From the NCBI GenBank assembly GCA_947377425.1, contig CANCFZ010000080.1, positions 1-9,769 on the forward strand: 9,769 nucleotides of DNA. Direction: 5' to 3'. The DNA comes from Flavobacteriaceae bacterium. Lineage in GTDB: Bacteria > Bacteroidota > Bacteroidia > Flavobacteriales > Flavobacteriaceae. Below the pieces are notes generated by a model, which made no database searches, was not told where the DNA came from, and saw only the letters and a list, made by a program, of their open reading frames with translations. The position numbers and the translations under genes are program-made. Shown here one piece after another: positions 1 through 6,603 of the stretch; positions within the stretch are counted from its first letter, which is position 1; every line of letters starts with the position of its first letter.

Positions 1-38
1 TAGATAGCGAAGCTTATGGCAATTTAATCGGTGCTTAA
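1..38 (+). CDS. gcvH: Glycine cleavage system H protein, 3' end only
   Basis: Only the last eleven codons are present, in the frame starting at base 3: D-S-E-A-Y-G-N-L-I-G-A, then TAA at 36-38. This ending resembles the C-terminus of Bacteroidota GcvH proteins (a leucine/serine-rich helix, then an A-Y...L-I-G-A tail). GcvH carries the lipoyl-bound aminomethyl group between the P, T and L proteins of glycine cleavage in the cytoplasm. A VanZ-like gene directly after gcvH is an arrangement I recall from flavobacteria, which supports the call. The stop overlaps the GTG start of the next gene by 8 bases, so the two are probably co-transcribed and translationally coupled. The assignment rests on a very short tail and could be wrong. 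Confidence 0.65.
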   Translation, partial: DSEAYGNLIGA

Positions 39-408
39 TAAAAAAACATATTTCCTACTTGCTTTACTGTGGACATGTATCGTTACCGTTCTCAGCTTGA
101 TAACCATTAAAAGTGATATTGGAAGCTCCATTAAAATAGAGAACAAAGACAAATTCGTGCATTTTACGTTTTACTTTGTTTTTGTAGTCTTGTGGTTTTT
201 GTTTGCTAAAGACAAAAGCATTAATAAGAAAACCAAACTAATAGTTTTGTTCTCAGCCATAGGATACGGAATTCTAATGGAAATCTGTCAAGGTGTTTTT
301 ACCACTACTAGAACACCCGATATATTGGATGTTTTAGCCAATTCACTAGGTGCAATAGTAGGATTGCTGTTTGTCACAGCATTAAATAATAAGAAAGCCA
401 CTCGATAG
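31..408 (+). CDS. VanZ-like family small membrane protein
   Basis: A 125-residue polytopic protein with about four membrane helices (near residues 6-25, 43-58, 69-88 and 102-118). It carries the VanZ-like signature: D-K-x-x-H-F-x-x-Y-F at 40-49, G-Y-G-I-L-M-E-I-C-Q at 78-87, and R94...D97-x-x-D100 followed by A-N-S-L-G-A-x-x-G at 103-111. The family is named after the teicoplanin-resistance protein VanZ, but most short chromosomal members have no known function and nothing here points to antibiotic resistance. The GTG start overlaps the end of the upstream gcvH-like gene by 8 bases. No nearby ATG exists, and this start begins directly before the first hydrophobic helix, as expected. The stop codon lies inside a hairpin terminator, so the gene ends its transcription unit. 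Confidence 0.85.
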   Translation: MLNKKTYFLLALLWTCIVTVLSLITIKSDIGSSIKIENKDKFVHFTFYFVFVVLWFLFAKDKSINKKTKLIVLFSAIGYGILMEICQGVFTTTRTPDILDVLANSLGAIVGLLFVTALNNKKATR

Positions 409-510
409 AGTGGCTTTCTTGTTTTTATATATACCCGGACTATGCCATCCTGAAGCTTCAGACATATAACCAGTTCCGCATTCTATGAAATGCACATGCC
501 CCAAAAGTTA
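382..510 (-). other. Minus-strand coding-like remnant of unknown origin
   Basis: On the minus strand, 41 sense codons lie between a stop at 508-510 and a stop at 382-384. The first part (codons at 421-507) has a protein-like composition, reading H-V-H-F-I-E-C-G-T-G-Y and then M-S-E-A-S-G-W-H-S-P-G-I. The rest runs through the terminator hairpin. This stretch is less AT-rich than its surroundings and contains a perfect 10-bp palindrome at 451-460 and an inverted repeat GCATT/AATGC at 478-493. It may be the decayed 3' end of a lost gene or a repeated intergenic element. I do not recognise the family and do not claim it is expressed. Confidence 0.25.
391..425 (+). terminator. Rho-independent terminator overlapping the VanZ-like stop codon
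   Basis: A perfect 13-bp inverted repeat (391-403 with 408-420) encloses the four-base loop GATA and is followed by G and a run of T (421-426). The TAG stop of the VanZ-like gene (406-408) sits in the loop and stem edge, so the last codons of the gene form the left arm. The left arm begins AAGAAAG and the opposite strand continues into AT-rich sequence, so the hairpin might also work weakly for minus-strand transcripts. It should end the gcvH-vanZ transcript. Confidence 0.88.
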
Positions 511-612
511 GATACTAATTGCGAAATTTTTTTCAATTCCTTTAACTACAAAGCAATCACTACTACAATATTTTCTATTTTTGGCATCCATAAATAAGAT
601 ACAGTTTTTTTG

Positions 613-620
613 TACCTTTA
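613..620 (+). promoter_or_regulatory. Possible -7 box for deoC
   Basis: TACCTTTA matches the Bacteroidota -7 element TAnnTTTG except for the last base, and lies 20 bases before the deoC ATG. I see no TTTG at the proper upstream distance (17-23 bases), so the promoter is only partly supported. It falls inside the upstream extension of the reading frame, which argues against translation starting before 641. Confidence 0.4.
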
Positions 621-640
621 TACACTCCAAAAAAGAAGTC

Positions 641-1384
641 ATGAACATCAAACATTATTTAGATTCTACCTATCTAAAAACTCCAGAACAAGCAGGTCTT
701 TCAGTTGCTGAAAACACCAAAATAGTACAAGGTTTTATTCAAGAAGCCATTGACGAAGGGTTTAAACTCATCATGATTCGCCCGGACAAAGTAAAGTTGG
801 CTAAGAAAATGATTACCGATGCCAATTCGCCTGTAACTATTGGAACCGTAATTGGTTTTCACGAAGGAACCTATTCGCTTCAAGAGAAACTAACACAAGC
901 GCAACAAGCTATTGAAGATGGAGCCGATGATTTAGATTACGTGTGCAACTATGAAGCCTTTAAAAGAGGAGCAATTGATTTGGTAAAAAACGAAATTCTG
1001 GAAGGAACGAAATTAGGATTAGCACATCACAAAATTGTAAAATGGATTATTGAAGTAGCCGCTTTGAATGCCGACCAAATCATTCAATTGTCAACATTGA
1101 TAAAAAATGTAGTGATGTCTAACTTTAAAGAAGATAATTATGCTTCGGTATTTGTAAAATCATCTACAGGTTTTTATAAAACAGAAAATGGTTTGCCAAA
1201 CGGTGCCACAGTTCCTACAATTATCATGATGCTCGAAAATGCCTCTCCGCTTCCTGTTAAAGCAGCTGGTGGCGTAAAAACCTATGACGAAGCCGTAGAA
1301 ATGGTACGATTGGGTGTAAAAAGAATCGGAACTTCTTCTGCCAAAGCTATTGCTAATGGCGAAACTGCTTCAAGTGATTATTAA
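641..1384 (+). CDS. deoC: Deoxyribose-phosphate aldolase
   Basis: A 247-residue cytoplasmic class I aldolase that reversibly cleaves 2-deoxyribose 5-phosphate to glyceraldehyde 3-phosphate and acetaldehyde, the last step of deoxynucleoside breakdown. The catalytic set is visible: the Schiff-base lysine K173 in F-V-K-S-S-T-G-F, the second lysine K207 in P-V-K-A-A-G-G-V, and D99 in D-D-L-D-Y, equivalent to E. coli D102, K167 and K201 by motif. The C-terminal G-V-K-R-I-G-T-S-S phosphate-binding segment is also present. The length fits the family. The frame stays open upstream to a TTG at 581, but the ATG at 641 gives the usual N-terminus, and a -7-like box at 613-620 sits inside the extension. 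The gene is 15 bases upstream of the RemB-like gene, so the two may share a transcript. No other deo genes are nearby. Confidence 0.95.
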   Translation: MNIKHYLDSTYLKTPEQAGLSVAENTKIVQGFIQEAIDEGFKLIMIRPDKVKLAKKMITDANSPVTIGTVIGFHEGTYSLQEKLTQAQQAIEDGADDLDYVCNYEAFKRGAIDLVKNEILEGTKLGLAHHKIVKWIIEVAALNADQIIQLSTLIKNVVMSNFKEDNYASVFVKSSTGFYKTENGLPNGATVPTIIMMLENASPLPVKAAGGVKTYDEAVEMVRLGVKRIGTSSAKAIANGETASSDY

Positions 1385-1399
1385 TTATATTATACTAAG

Positions 1400-3496
1400 A
1401 TGTTAAAAAAAATTACGCTTTTTCTTTCTCTTATCTGCATAACTATGGCGTCTGCTCAAAAGAACAGTGAGCAAATGCCTGTTTTCCCTAATTGTCAAAA
1501 GTTGCAAGGAAAACAATTGGAATCTTGTTTTAATAATGAAGTACAAACATTTGTATACAACAACTTTCAGGTATCTGATAAACTAAAACAAAACAATTAC
1601 AAAGGCAGTGTTATTGTACTATTTGAAGTAGATGCCAAAGGAACTTTCAAAGTGCAATATGTTGATGCCAATGAAGAAGATTTGGTAAAAGAAAGCAAAC
1701 GTGTTTTTGAGAAAATGCCAAAAGTAAGTCCGCCAACATTCAATGGAAATCCGACTTATGCTAAATACACAATTAAAATAGCCATTCCATTACAAAATCC
1801 AGCCGACGCCAAAGCGGAAGAAGAAATAGCAAAAGAAGTAAACCCAGCAAGCACATTATATTCAGCAAAAGATAAAAACAAAGAACTGACAGAATTTGAT
1901 AGCATTAGTTATCAAAAGTTCAAAAACCCACAGTTTCAAAGTCATTTGAGTATTCCTTTTTCTCATAGTTATTATGCCCAATTTGACCCAGCTATGAACC
2001 AAGTGGGAAGTAATAACCATACGGCATCTAAACCTTATACTTATGCTGAGGTTTCTAAATATTACAACTTAGAAGCAGAAAATGAAAAGTTGATGAAAAA
2101 TAAAACTTCATGGTTTGGAAGAAAACTTTGGAATGAAAACACTGTTGCGCTTCAAGGTGATGGTTATTGGTTTACAATGAATCCGATTTTTGATATACAA
2201 ATGGGGAAAAGCGAAAAATCTACTTATATCAACACTCGTGGAGTTCAAGTGCGTGGAGGGTTAGGAAGTCAATTGAACTTCACTTCAACAATCTATGAAA
2301 GTCAAGGTAAATTTGCCGATTATTATAACAATTATGCGGTTTCAATACAGCCATCAGGAGGAAATCCGGCTATTGTTCCAGGAATGGGAATAGCAAAATT
2401 ATTTAAAACAGATGCTTTTGATTTTCCTATGGCGGAAGCAAATATTTCTTATACTCCAAGTAAGTTTATCGATTTGCAATTGGGTTATGGAAGAAATTTT
2501 ATTGGCGATGGATACCGTTCGTTATTTTTAACAGATGGAGTAACTCCATATCCTTATTTCAAAATCAACACTACATTTTGGAAAATAAAATATACCAATA
2601 CTTATATGTGGTTAAAAGATGTTCGCGATGCAGTTACTGTTGACGGAACGTATGCTACTAAATATGTAGCTAATCATTATTTGAGTTGGAATATTACTAA
2701 AAAATTCAATTTAGGTTTATTTGAATCGGTTGTTTGGGCTAACCAAAACAATCGTGGATTTGACATGAGTTTTGTAAATCCAATTATCTTTTATCGTGCA
2801 GTAGAGATTTCTTCTTCGTCTAAAAGTGGAAACGCACTTCTAGGATTTACTTCAAAATACAAATGGAATAATCAAGTTAATTTCTACGGACAATTTCTAA
2901 TTGATGAGTTTTCATTAACCGAAGTAAAAGCAGGTAATAACAGTTGGAAAAATAAATTTGCTTACCAAATAGGAGCGAAGTACTTCAATGCATTCAATAT
3001 TGATAATTTATTGTTGCAAGTAGAGTACAATCACATTCGTCCGTATGTTTATTCACATAGCGATGTAATTACCAATTATGGTACTTACAACCAAAGTTTA
3101 GGGCATCAATGGGGTGGAAACGCCAAAGAGTTAATTGCAATTGCGCGCTATCATAAAGGAAGATATTTTGCTGATGCTAAAGTAACGATGGGAGTTCGTG
3201 GTTTAGATTTTGATGCAACAACCAATTATGGTGAAAATATTTATTTGAATTACAATGAAAATCGACCTTTCGATACAGGAGTTGTTGTAGGACAAGGAAA
3301 CAAAACCAATATATTTATTGCTGATTTACAAGCAGGATATTTAATCAATCCAGCAACCAATTTAAAACTTTTCGGAAGTGTTATCTATCGAAACTTCAAG
3401 CCAACAGTTGAGACTAATTTGGTAAAAAAAGAAAGTACTACTTGGTTCTCAATCGGATTGCGATGTGATATTTTTAATTGGTATTTTGATTATTAG
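1400..3496 (+). CDS. remB: RemB-like outer-membrane gliding motility protein with Wzi-like barrel
   Basis: A 698-residue exported protein. Residues 1-19 form a classical signal peptide ending A-S-A before Q20. Residues about 27-131 resemble the C-terminal TonB domain common in Bacteroidota: P-V-F-P-N-C at 27-32, a second cysteine at C43, V-I-V-L-F-E-V-D at 71-78, and a closing I-K-I-A-I-P-L strand. After a charged linker, residues about 200-698 look like a capsule-assembly Wzi-type beta barrel: many alternating aromatic strands, the segment G-R-N-F-I-G-D-G-Y-R-S-L-F near residues 364-376, and an aromatic C-terminus (F-N-W-Y-F-D-Y). This architecture matches proteins annotated as gliding motility protein RemB in Flavobacterium, where RemB is reported as a cell-surface motility component; its exact role is unclear. 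No other gliding genes are in the window. A pure Wzi-like polysaccharide-binding role remains possible. Confidence 0.75.
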   Translation: MLKKITLFLSLICITMASAQKNSEQMPVFPNCQKLQGKQLESCFNNEVQTFVYNNFQVSDKLKQNNYKGSVIVLFEVDAKGTFKVQYVDANEEDLVKESKRVFEKMPKVSPPTFNGNPTYAKYTIKIAIPLQNPADAKAEEEIAKEVNPASTLYSAKDKNKELTEFDSISYQKFKNPQFQSHLSIPFSHSYYAQFDPAMNQVGSNNHTASKPYTYAEVSKYYNLEAENEKLMKNKTSWFGRKLWNENTVALQGDGYWFTMNPIFDIQMGKSEKSTYINTRGVQVRGGLGSQLNFTSTIYESQGKFADYYNNYAVSIQPSGGNPAIVPGMGIAKLFKTDAFDFPMAEANISYTPSKFIDLQLGYGRNFIGDGYRSLFLTDGVTPYPYFKINTTFWKIKYTNTYMWLKDVRDAVTVDGTYATKYVANHYLSWNITKKFNLGLFESVVWANQNNRGFDMSFVNPIIFYRAVEISSSSKSGNALLGFTSKYKWNNQVNFYGQFLIDEFSLTEVKAGNNSWKNKFAYQIGAKYFNAFNIDNLLLQVEYNHIRPYVYSHSDVITNYGTYNQSLGHQWGGNAKELIAIARYHKGRYFADAKVTMGVRGLDFDATTNYGENIYLNYNENRPFDTGVVVGQGNKTNIFIADLQAGYLINPATNLKLFGSVIYRNFKPTVETNLVKKESTTWFSIGLRCDIFNWYFDY

Positions 3497-3537
3497 AAAA
3501 AAGCCATTCATTTCATCATTTTTATGGTTTGTTTTTT
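3497..3537 (+). terminator. Weak possible terminator after remB
   Basis: Directly after the remB stop, A-A-GCCAT (3501-3507) can pair with ATGGT-T-T (3524-3530), including one G-U pair, over a 16-base loop, followed by six T at 3532-3537. The stem is short and the loop long, so termination would be inefficient. The T-run overlaps the upstream TTTG element of the cyoE promoter. Confidence 0.3.
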
Positions 3538-3566
3538 GTCAAATCCTTTTTGATAAACTACTTTTG
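3535..3566 (+). promoter_or_regulatory. Bacteroidota-type promoter for cyoE operon
   Basis: TTTG at 3535-3538 and TACTTTTG at 3559-3566 are 20 bases apart, a full match to the Flavobacterium consensus TTTG-N(17-23)-TAnnTTTG. The expected start of transcription, several bases after 3566, leaves a leader of about 20 bases before the TTG at 3592. The element lies inside the upstream extension of the cyoE reading frame and so helps to decide the start codon. Confidence 0.75.
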
Positions 3567-3591
3567 CAGCAGTTTAAATTTCAAAAACCTT

Positions 3592-4497
3592 TTGAAAAGC
3601 AATCAGTCTCCATATTCTCCTATAAAAATCTACCACGATTTTAAACAAATCACTAAAGCTGGATTGGCTATTAGCGTTGTATTTTCTTCTGTTGCAGGAT
3701 ATCTTTTAGGATTTGATTCAGATAAATACCCATTCAGTTGGTTGACTTTGTTGATGCTGGCAATTGGTGGTTATTGTATGGTTGGAGCATCAAATGCCTT
3801 CAATCAAGTTATCGAAAAAGAGTTAGACGCTTTAATGGACAGAACCAAAAACCGTCCAGTTCCTGCAGGCAGAATGTCTCCAAATGTAGCTTTGTTTGTG
3901 GCTAGTTTGCTTACAATTATAGGATTAATTCTATTGTATTTAATCAATCCCAAGACAGCAATGTTTGGTGCGATATCTATATTTCTTTACACTAGTGTTT
4001 ATACTCCTTTAAAAACAATGACGCCATTGTCGGTTTTTGTTGGGGCTTTTCCAGGAGCAATTCCATTTATGTTAGGTTGGGTTGCCGCTACCAATCATTT
4101 CGGAATCGAAGCTGGAACATTATTTTTAATACAGTTCTTTTGGCAATTCCCACACTTTTGGGCAATTGGTTGGTTTTTGTTTGAAGATTACAAAAAGGCT
4201 GGATTCTTCATGTTGCCAACCGGACAAAGAGATAATAAAACAGCAATCCAAATTATTCTGTACACTCTTTGGTTGATTGTGGCATCACTTTTACCTTGTT
4301 TAGGATTTACAGGAAAATTGCATATTAGCATTATTTCGGCAGTTCTAGTTTTTGTTTTAGGGTTGTGGATGTTGCTTTATGCTGTTAAATTATACAAACT
4401 AAGAACTCCAAAAGCAGCAAGAACTTTGATGTTGGTAAGTGTTGCTTACATTACATTGTTACAAATAATATATATAACAGATAAATTTTTACGATAG
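3592..4497 (+). CDS. cyoE: Protoheme IX farnesyltransferase (heme O synthase)
   Basis: A 301-residue UbiA-superfamily integral membrane enzyme (also called ctaB) that transfers farnesyl from farnesyl diphosphate to protoheme, making heme O for terminal oxidases. The first prenyl-diphosphate/Mg motif is N71-x3-E75-x3-D79-x3-D83 followed by R-T-K-N-R-P-V-P-A-G-R. The family segment Y-T-P-L-K is at 137-141, and W-Q-F-P-H-F-W at 184-190 is followed by the second acidic site E-D-Y-K-K-A-G-F. About nine hydrophobic segments are visible. The frame is open to a TTG at 3529, but that start would lie before the promoter at 3535-3566. The TTG at 3592 gives a normal short N-terminus before F-K-Q-I-T-K-A-G-L, and no ATG is available until deep in the protein. 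It ends 2 bases before the subunit III gene, marking the head of an oxidase operon. Confidence 0.93.
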   Translation: MKSNQSPYSPIKIYHDFKQITKAGLAISVVFSSVAGYLLGFDSDKYPFSWLTLLMLAIGGYCMVGASNAFNQVIEKELDALMDRTKNRPVPAGRMSPNVALFVASLLTIIGLILLYLINPKTAMFGAISIFLYTSVYTPLKTMTPLSVFVGAFPGAIPFMLGWVAATNHFGIEAGTLFLIQFFWQFPHFWAIGWFLFEDYKKAGFFMLPTGQRDNKTAIQIILYTLWLIVASLLPCLGFTGKLHISIISAVLVFVLGLWMLLYAVKLYKLRTPKAARTLMLVSVAYITLLQIIYITDKFLR

Positions 4498-4499
4498 TT

Positions 4500-5078
4500 A
4501 TGATGACAGCAGAAGAACATAAAGCCAGAACCGCAAGATCATACAAGCTCTTGTTGATTTTCGCAATGATAAGTATGACCATGATGTTTGCAGGATTAAC
4601 TAGTGCGTTAGTGGTTAGTAAATCGAGACCCGATTGGTTGAAAGATTTTCAAATGCCAAGTGCTTTTTTCTTTAGCACAGCAATTATCTTGTTGTGTAGC
4701 GTTACGATTCACTTAGCAAAAAAAGCGATAAAGAATGATAATAGAAAAGCTACAACTTCTCTTTTATTGGCAACTTTAGCACTAGGTTTCGGGTTTGTTT
4801 ACTTCCAATTTCAAGGATTTGATCAATTGCTTCAAAACCATTTGTATCCTGTTGGAGGAGCTGGTTCTATTACCATCTCTTTTCTTTATGTATTGGTATA
4901 TGTGCACCTCGCACACTTGTCTGGTGGAATAATATCGCTATTGATTATAATTTATAATCATTTTAAACAAAAGTACAATTCATCCCAATTTCTTGGTATT
5001 GAGCTAGGTGCAATGTATTGGCACTTTCTCGATTTCTTGTGGATTTATTTATTTTTGTTTTTATATTTCTTTAAATAA
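4500..5078 (+). CDS. Cytochrome c oxidase subunit III, short paralogue
   Basis: A 192-residue heme-copper oxidase subunit III-like protein with about five membrane helices (near 15-40, 52-72, 86-106, 122-152 and 168-190). The family helix ends Y-W-H-F-L-D-F-L-W-I-Y-L-F at 173-185, and V-H-L-A-H-L-S-G-G at 135-143 takes the place of the usual T-G-F-H-G-x-H. F-Q-F-Q-G-F at 102-107 aligns with the Q-x-x-E-W helix of standard subunits but lacks the glutamate seen in the next gene. Subunit III supports the core subunit I without carrying metals. The start is ATG at 4500 or the adjacent ATG at 4503, 2 bases after cyoE, so the two genes are surely co-transcribed. The combination with a second, different subunit III gene suggests that both contribute to one oxidase. 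Confidence 0.88.
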   Translation: MMTAEEHKARTARSYKLLLIFAMISMTMMFAGLTSALVVSKSRPDWLKDFQMPSAFFFSTAIILLCSVTIHLAKKAIKNDNRKATTSLLLATLALGFGFVYFQFQGFDQLLQNHLYPVGGAGSITISFLYVLVYVHLAHLSGGIISLLIIIYNHFKQKYNSSQFLGIELGAMYWHFLDFLWIYLFLFLYFFK

Positions 5079-5088
5079 GAAAAAAATG

Positions 5089-5096
5089 TAAATTTG
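5089..5096 (+). promoter_or_regulatory. Possible internal -7 box before long subunit III
   Basis: TAAATTTG is a perfect TAnnTTTG match in the only sizeable gap (42 bases) of the first oxidase block, 24 bases before the next ATG. The nearest upstream TTTG (5054-5057) is about 31 bases away, longer than usual, so this may be a weak internal promoter that adds transcripts of the downstream subunits. Confidence 0.35.
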
Positions 5097-5120
5097 GGAA
5101 CTTTTTAACAACAACTTTTT

Positions 5121-6155
5121 ATGGGATCGACAGTTACAACTGCAAATACTGTAGGAAAAACTTGGGGTGGCGGAAATGAGCCACTAGGAGCAAGTTACGG
5201 AAAATTAATGATGTGGTTTTTCATCGTTTCAGATGCACTAACATTTTCAGGTTTTTTGGCTGCTTATGGTTTTTCAAGATTTAAATTTATTGAAACTTGG
5301 CCTTTAGCCGATGAGGTATTTACTCACTTTCCATTCATGCATGGTGTTGCGGCTCCAATGTATTATGTAGCATTGATGACATTTATCTTGATTTTTTCAT
5401 CTGTAACAATGGTATTAGCCGTTGATGCAGGTCATCACATGAATAAAGGAAAAGTAGCATTTTATATGTTTTTAACAATCATTGGAGGTTTAATCTTCGT
5501 TGGTTCACAAGCATGGGAATGGAAAAACTTTATCCACGGTGAATATGGAGCTGTTGAAACAAAAGGCGGAAGTCTTCTTCAATTTGTTGATGCTACCGGA
5601 AAACGTGTTGCTCTAGAAAAATTTGCGGATACAAGTATTCCAAAAGAAAGAGAACAACTTACAAGAGGAAAAGGAAAATGGTTCATGGAAGAAAGTTCTT
5701 TGCCAACTTACTCTGTAGAACAAGTTCAAGCGGGTTTTAAATCACATCCAAATTTATTAATCAGAATTGAAACGATAAATACACCTGAGACGATTTTAAC
5801 AGCTAAAGGATTGAATGAAAATCCAGCGTTAAATTCAAGAAAACATAAGTTTATTTTGTCAAGAGCTGAATCAGAAAAAAGATTAGCAGATGCTACTCTT
5901 GTTGTAGAAGGAGCTAACTTGCAAAGAAACGAATACGGAAGTAAATTATTTGCTGATTTCTTCTTCTTTATTACTGGTTTTCACGGATTCCACGTATTCT
6001 CTGGAGTTATGATTAACATTATTATTTTTCTTAATGTTCTTTTAGGAACTTATGAAAAAAGAAGAACTTATGAAATGGTTGAAAAAGTTGGACTTTACTG
6101 GCACTTTGTCGATTTGGTTTGGGTTTTTGTATTTACATTCTTCTATTTAGTTTAA
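5121..6155 (+). CDS. Cytochrome c oxidase subunit III, long form with large insertion
   Basis: A 344-residue heme-copper oxidase subunit III-like membrane protein. Helices lie near 27-50, 79-101 and 112-135, then 276-308 and 320-344. Core motifs are Q-A-W-E-W at 130-134 (with the family glutamate E133), T-G-F-H-G-F-H-V at 285-292, and Y-W-H-F-V-D-L-V-W-V-F-V-F at 326-338. Between W134 and the F-F-F-F-I-T-G helix lies a hydrophilic insertion of roughly 130 residues (about 139-272), rich in lysine and glutamate, which ordinary subunit III proteins lack. The flanking motifs are intact and in frame, so this is an added domain, not a frameshift. The gene follows the short subunit III after 42 bases and precedes subunit IV by 21. 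It likely packs against subunit I encoded elsewhere. Confidence 0.92.
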   Translation: MGSTVTTANTVGKTWGGGNEPLGASYGKLMMWFFIVSDALTFSGFLAAYGFSRFKFIETWPLADEVFTHFPFMHGVAAPMYYVALMTFILIFSSVTMVLAVDAGHHMNKGKVAFYMFLTIIGGLIFVGSQAWEWKNFIHGEYGAVETKGGSLLQFVDATGKRVALEKFADTSIPKEREQLTRGKGKWFMEESSLPTYSVEQVQAGFKSHPNLLIRIETINTPETILTAKGLNENPALNSRKHKFILSRAESEKRLADATLVVEGANLQRNEYGSKLFADFFFFITGFHGFHVFSGVMINIIIFLNVLLGTYEKRRTYEMVEKVGLYWHFVDLVWVFVFTFFYLV

Positions 6156-6176
6156 TATTTTTAGAAATTATATATT

Positions 6177-6527
6177 ATGTCACACGAACACGTTTCTAAT
6201 ACAAAAAGAATTTGGTTTGTTTTCGGATTATTATCTGTAGTAACAACATTTGAAGTTTATTTAGGTATTAAAAAACCTGAATTTTTACACATGACCGATT
6301 TTTTAGGCATGAACTTATTGAATTGGATATTTCTTATCCTAACAATATTTAAAGCATATTACATTGTTTGGGCTTTCATGCACATGGAAGGCGAAACTCC
6401 AGCTTTGAGAAGAGCTGTAGTTTGGACTGTAATTTTCTTGATTTTATACTTAGTGTTTATTTTGTTAACAGAAGGACACTATATATTTCAGGTTTTTAGA
6501 GATGCTACAATCAAGTGGAATTTTTAA
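6177..6527 (+). CDS. Cytochrome c oxidase subunit IV family protein
   Basis: A 116-residue protein with three membrane helices (about 11-30, 46-68 and 79-97). It has the prokaryotic subunit IV (COX4_pro type) signature K-A-Y-Y-I-V-W-A-F-M-H-M-E-G-E at 59-73, where the helix ends in F-M-H-M followed by acidic residues. Such small subunits associate with the oxidase core and aid its assembly or stability. The ATG at 6177 follows the long subunit III by 21 bases, and a strong terminator comes 17 bases after the stop, so this is the last gene of the first oxidase block. Confidence 0.9.
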   Translation: MSHEHVSNTKRIWFVFGLLSVVTTFEVYLGIKKPEFLHMTDFLGMNLLNWIFLILTIFKAYYIVWAFMHMEGETPALRRAVVWTVIFLILYLVFILLTEGHYIFQVFRDATIKWNF

Positions 6528-6544
6528 CACTATATTAATTCAAT

Positions 6545-6574
6545 AAAAAGGTACGCATTGCGTACCTTTTTTTT
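6545..6574 (+). terminator. Strong Rho-independent terminator after subunit IV
   Basis: A perfect 12-bp stem (6545-6556 with 6560-6571; core GGTACGC/GCGTACC) closes a three-base ATT loop and runs into eight T (6567-6574). It ends the cyoE-subunit IV transcript. The A-run on the left arm means it could also act in the reverse direction. Confidence 0.92.
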
Positions 6575-6581
6575 ATTTTTG
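6574..6581 (+). promoter_or_regulatory. Possible -7 box for the oxidase-assembly operon
   Basis: TATTTTTG fits TAnnTTTG and begins at the last T of the terminator run, 22 bases before the ATG at 6604. The position where the TTTG partner should lie is occupied by the terminator stem, so only half of the consensus is present. The T-rich setting also makes a chance match possible. Confidence 0.4.
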
Positions 6582-6603
6582 TACAATCAAATTTTAAAAT
6601 TCA

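Noticed and set aside
498..515. CCCCAAAAGTTAGATAC resembling the terminal repeat of an insertion sequence
   Set aside because: No matching inverted copy, target duplication or transposase is visible nearby; a short resemblance is not enough.
517..538. Imperfect AATTG/CAATT hairpin before deoC as a possible riboswitch or operator
   Set aside because: The stem is short, AT-only at its ends, has a bulge, and lies upstream of the likely promoter; it is expected by chance in such AT-rich DNA.
581..640. Upstream TTG start extending deoC by 20 residues
   Set aside because: The extra residues do not resemble the family N-terminus and cover the likely promoter; the ATG at 641 gives the standard start.
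701..883. 60-codon minus-strand reading frame inside deoC
   Set aside because: It lies fully opposite a clear enzyme gene and has no features of its own.
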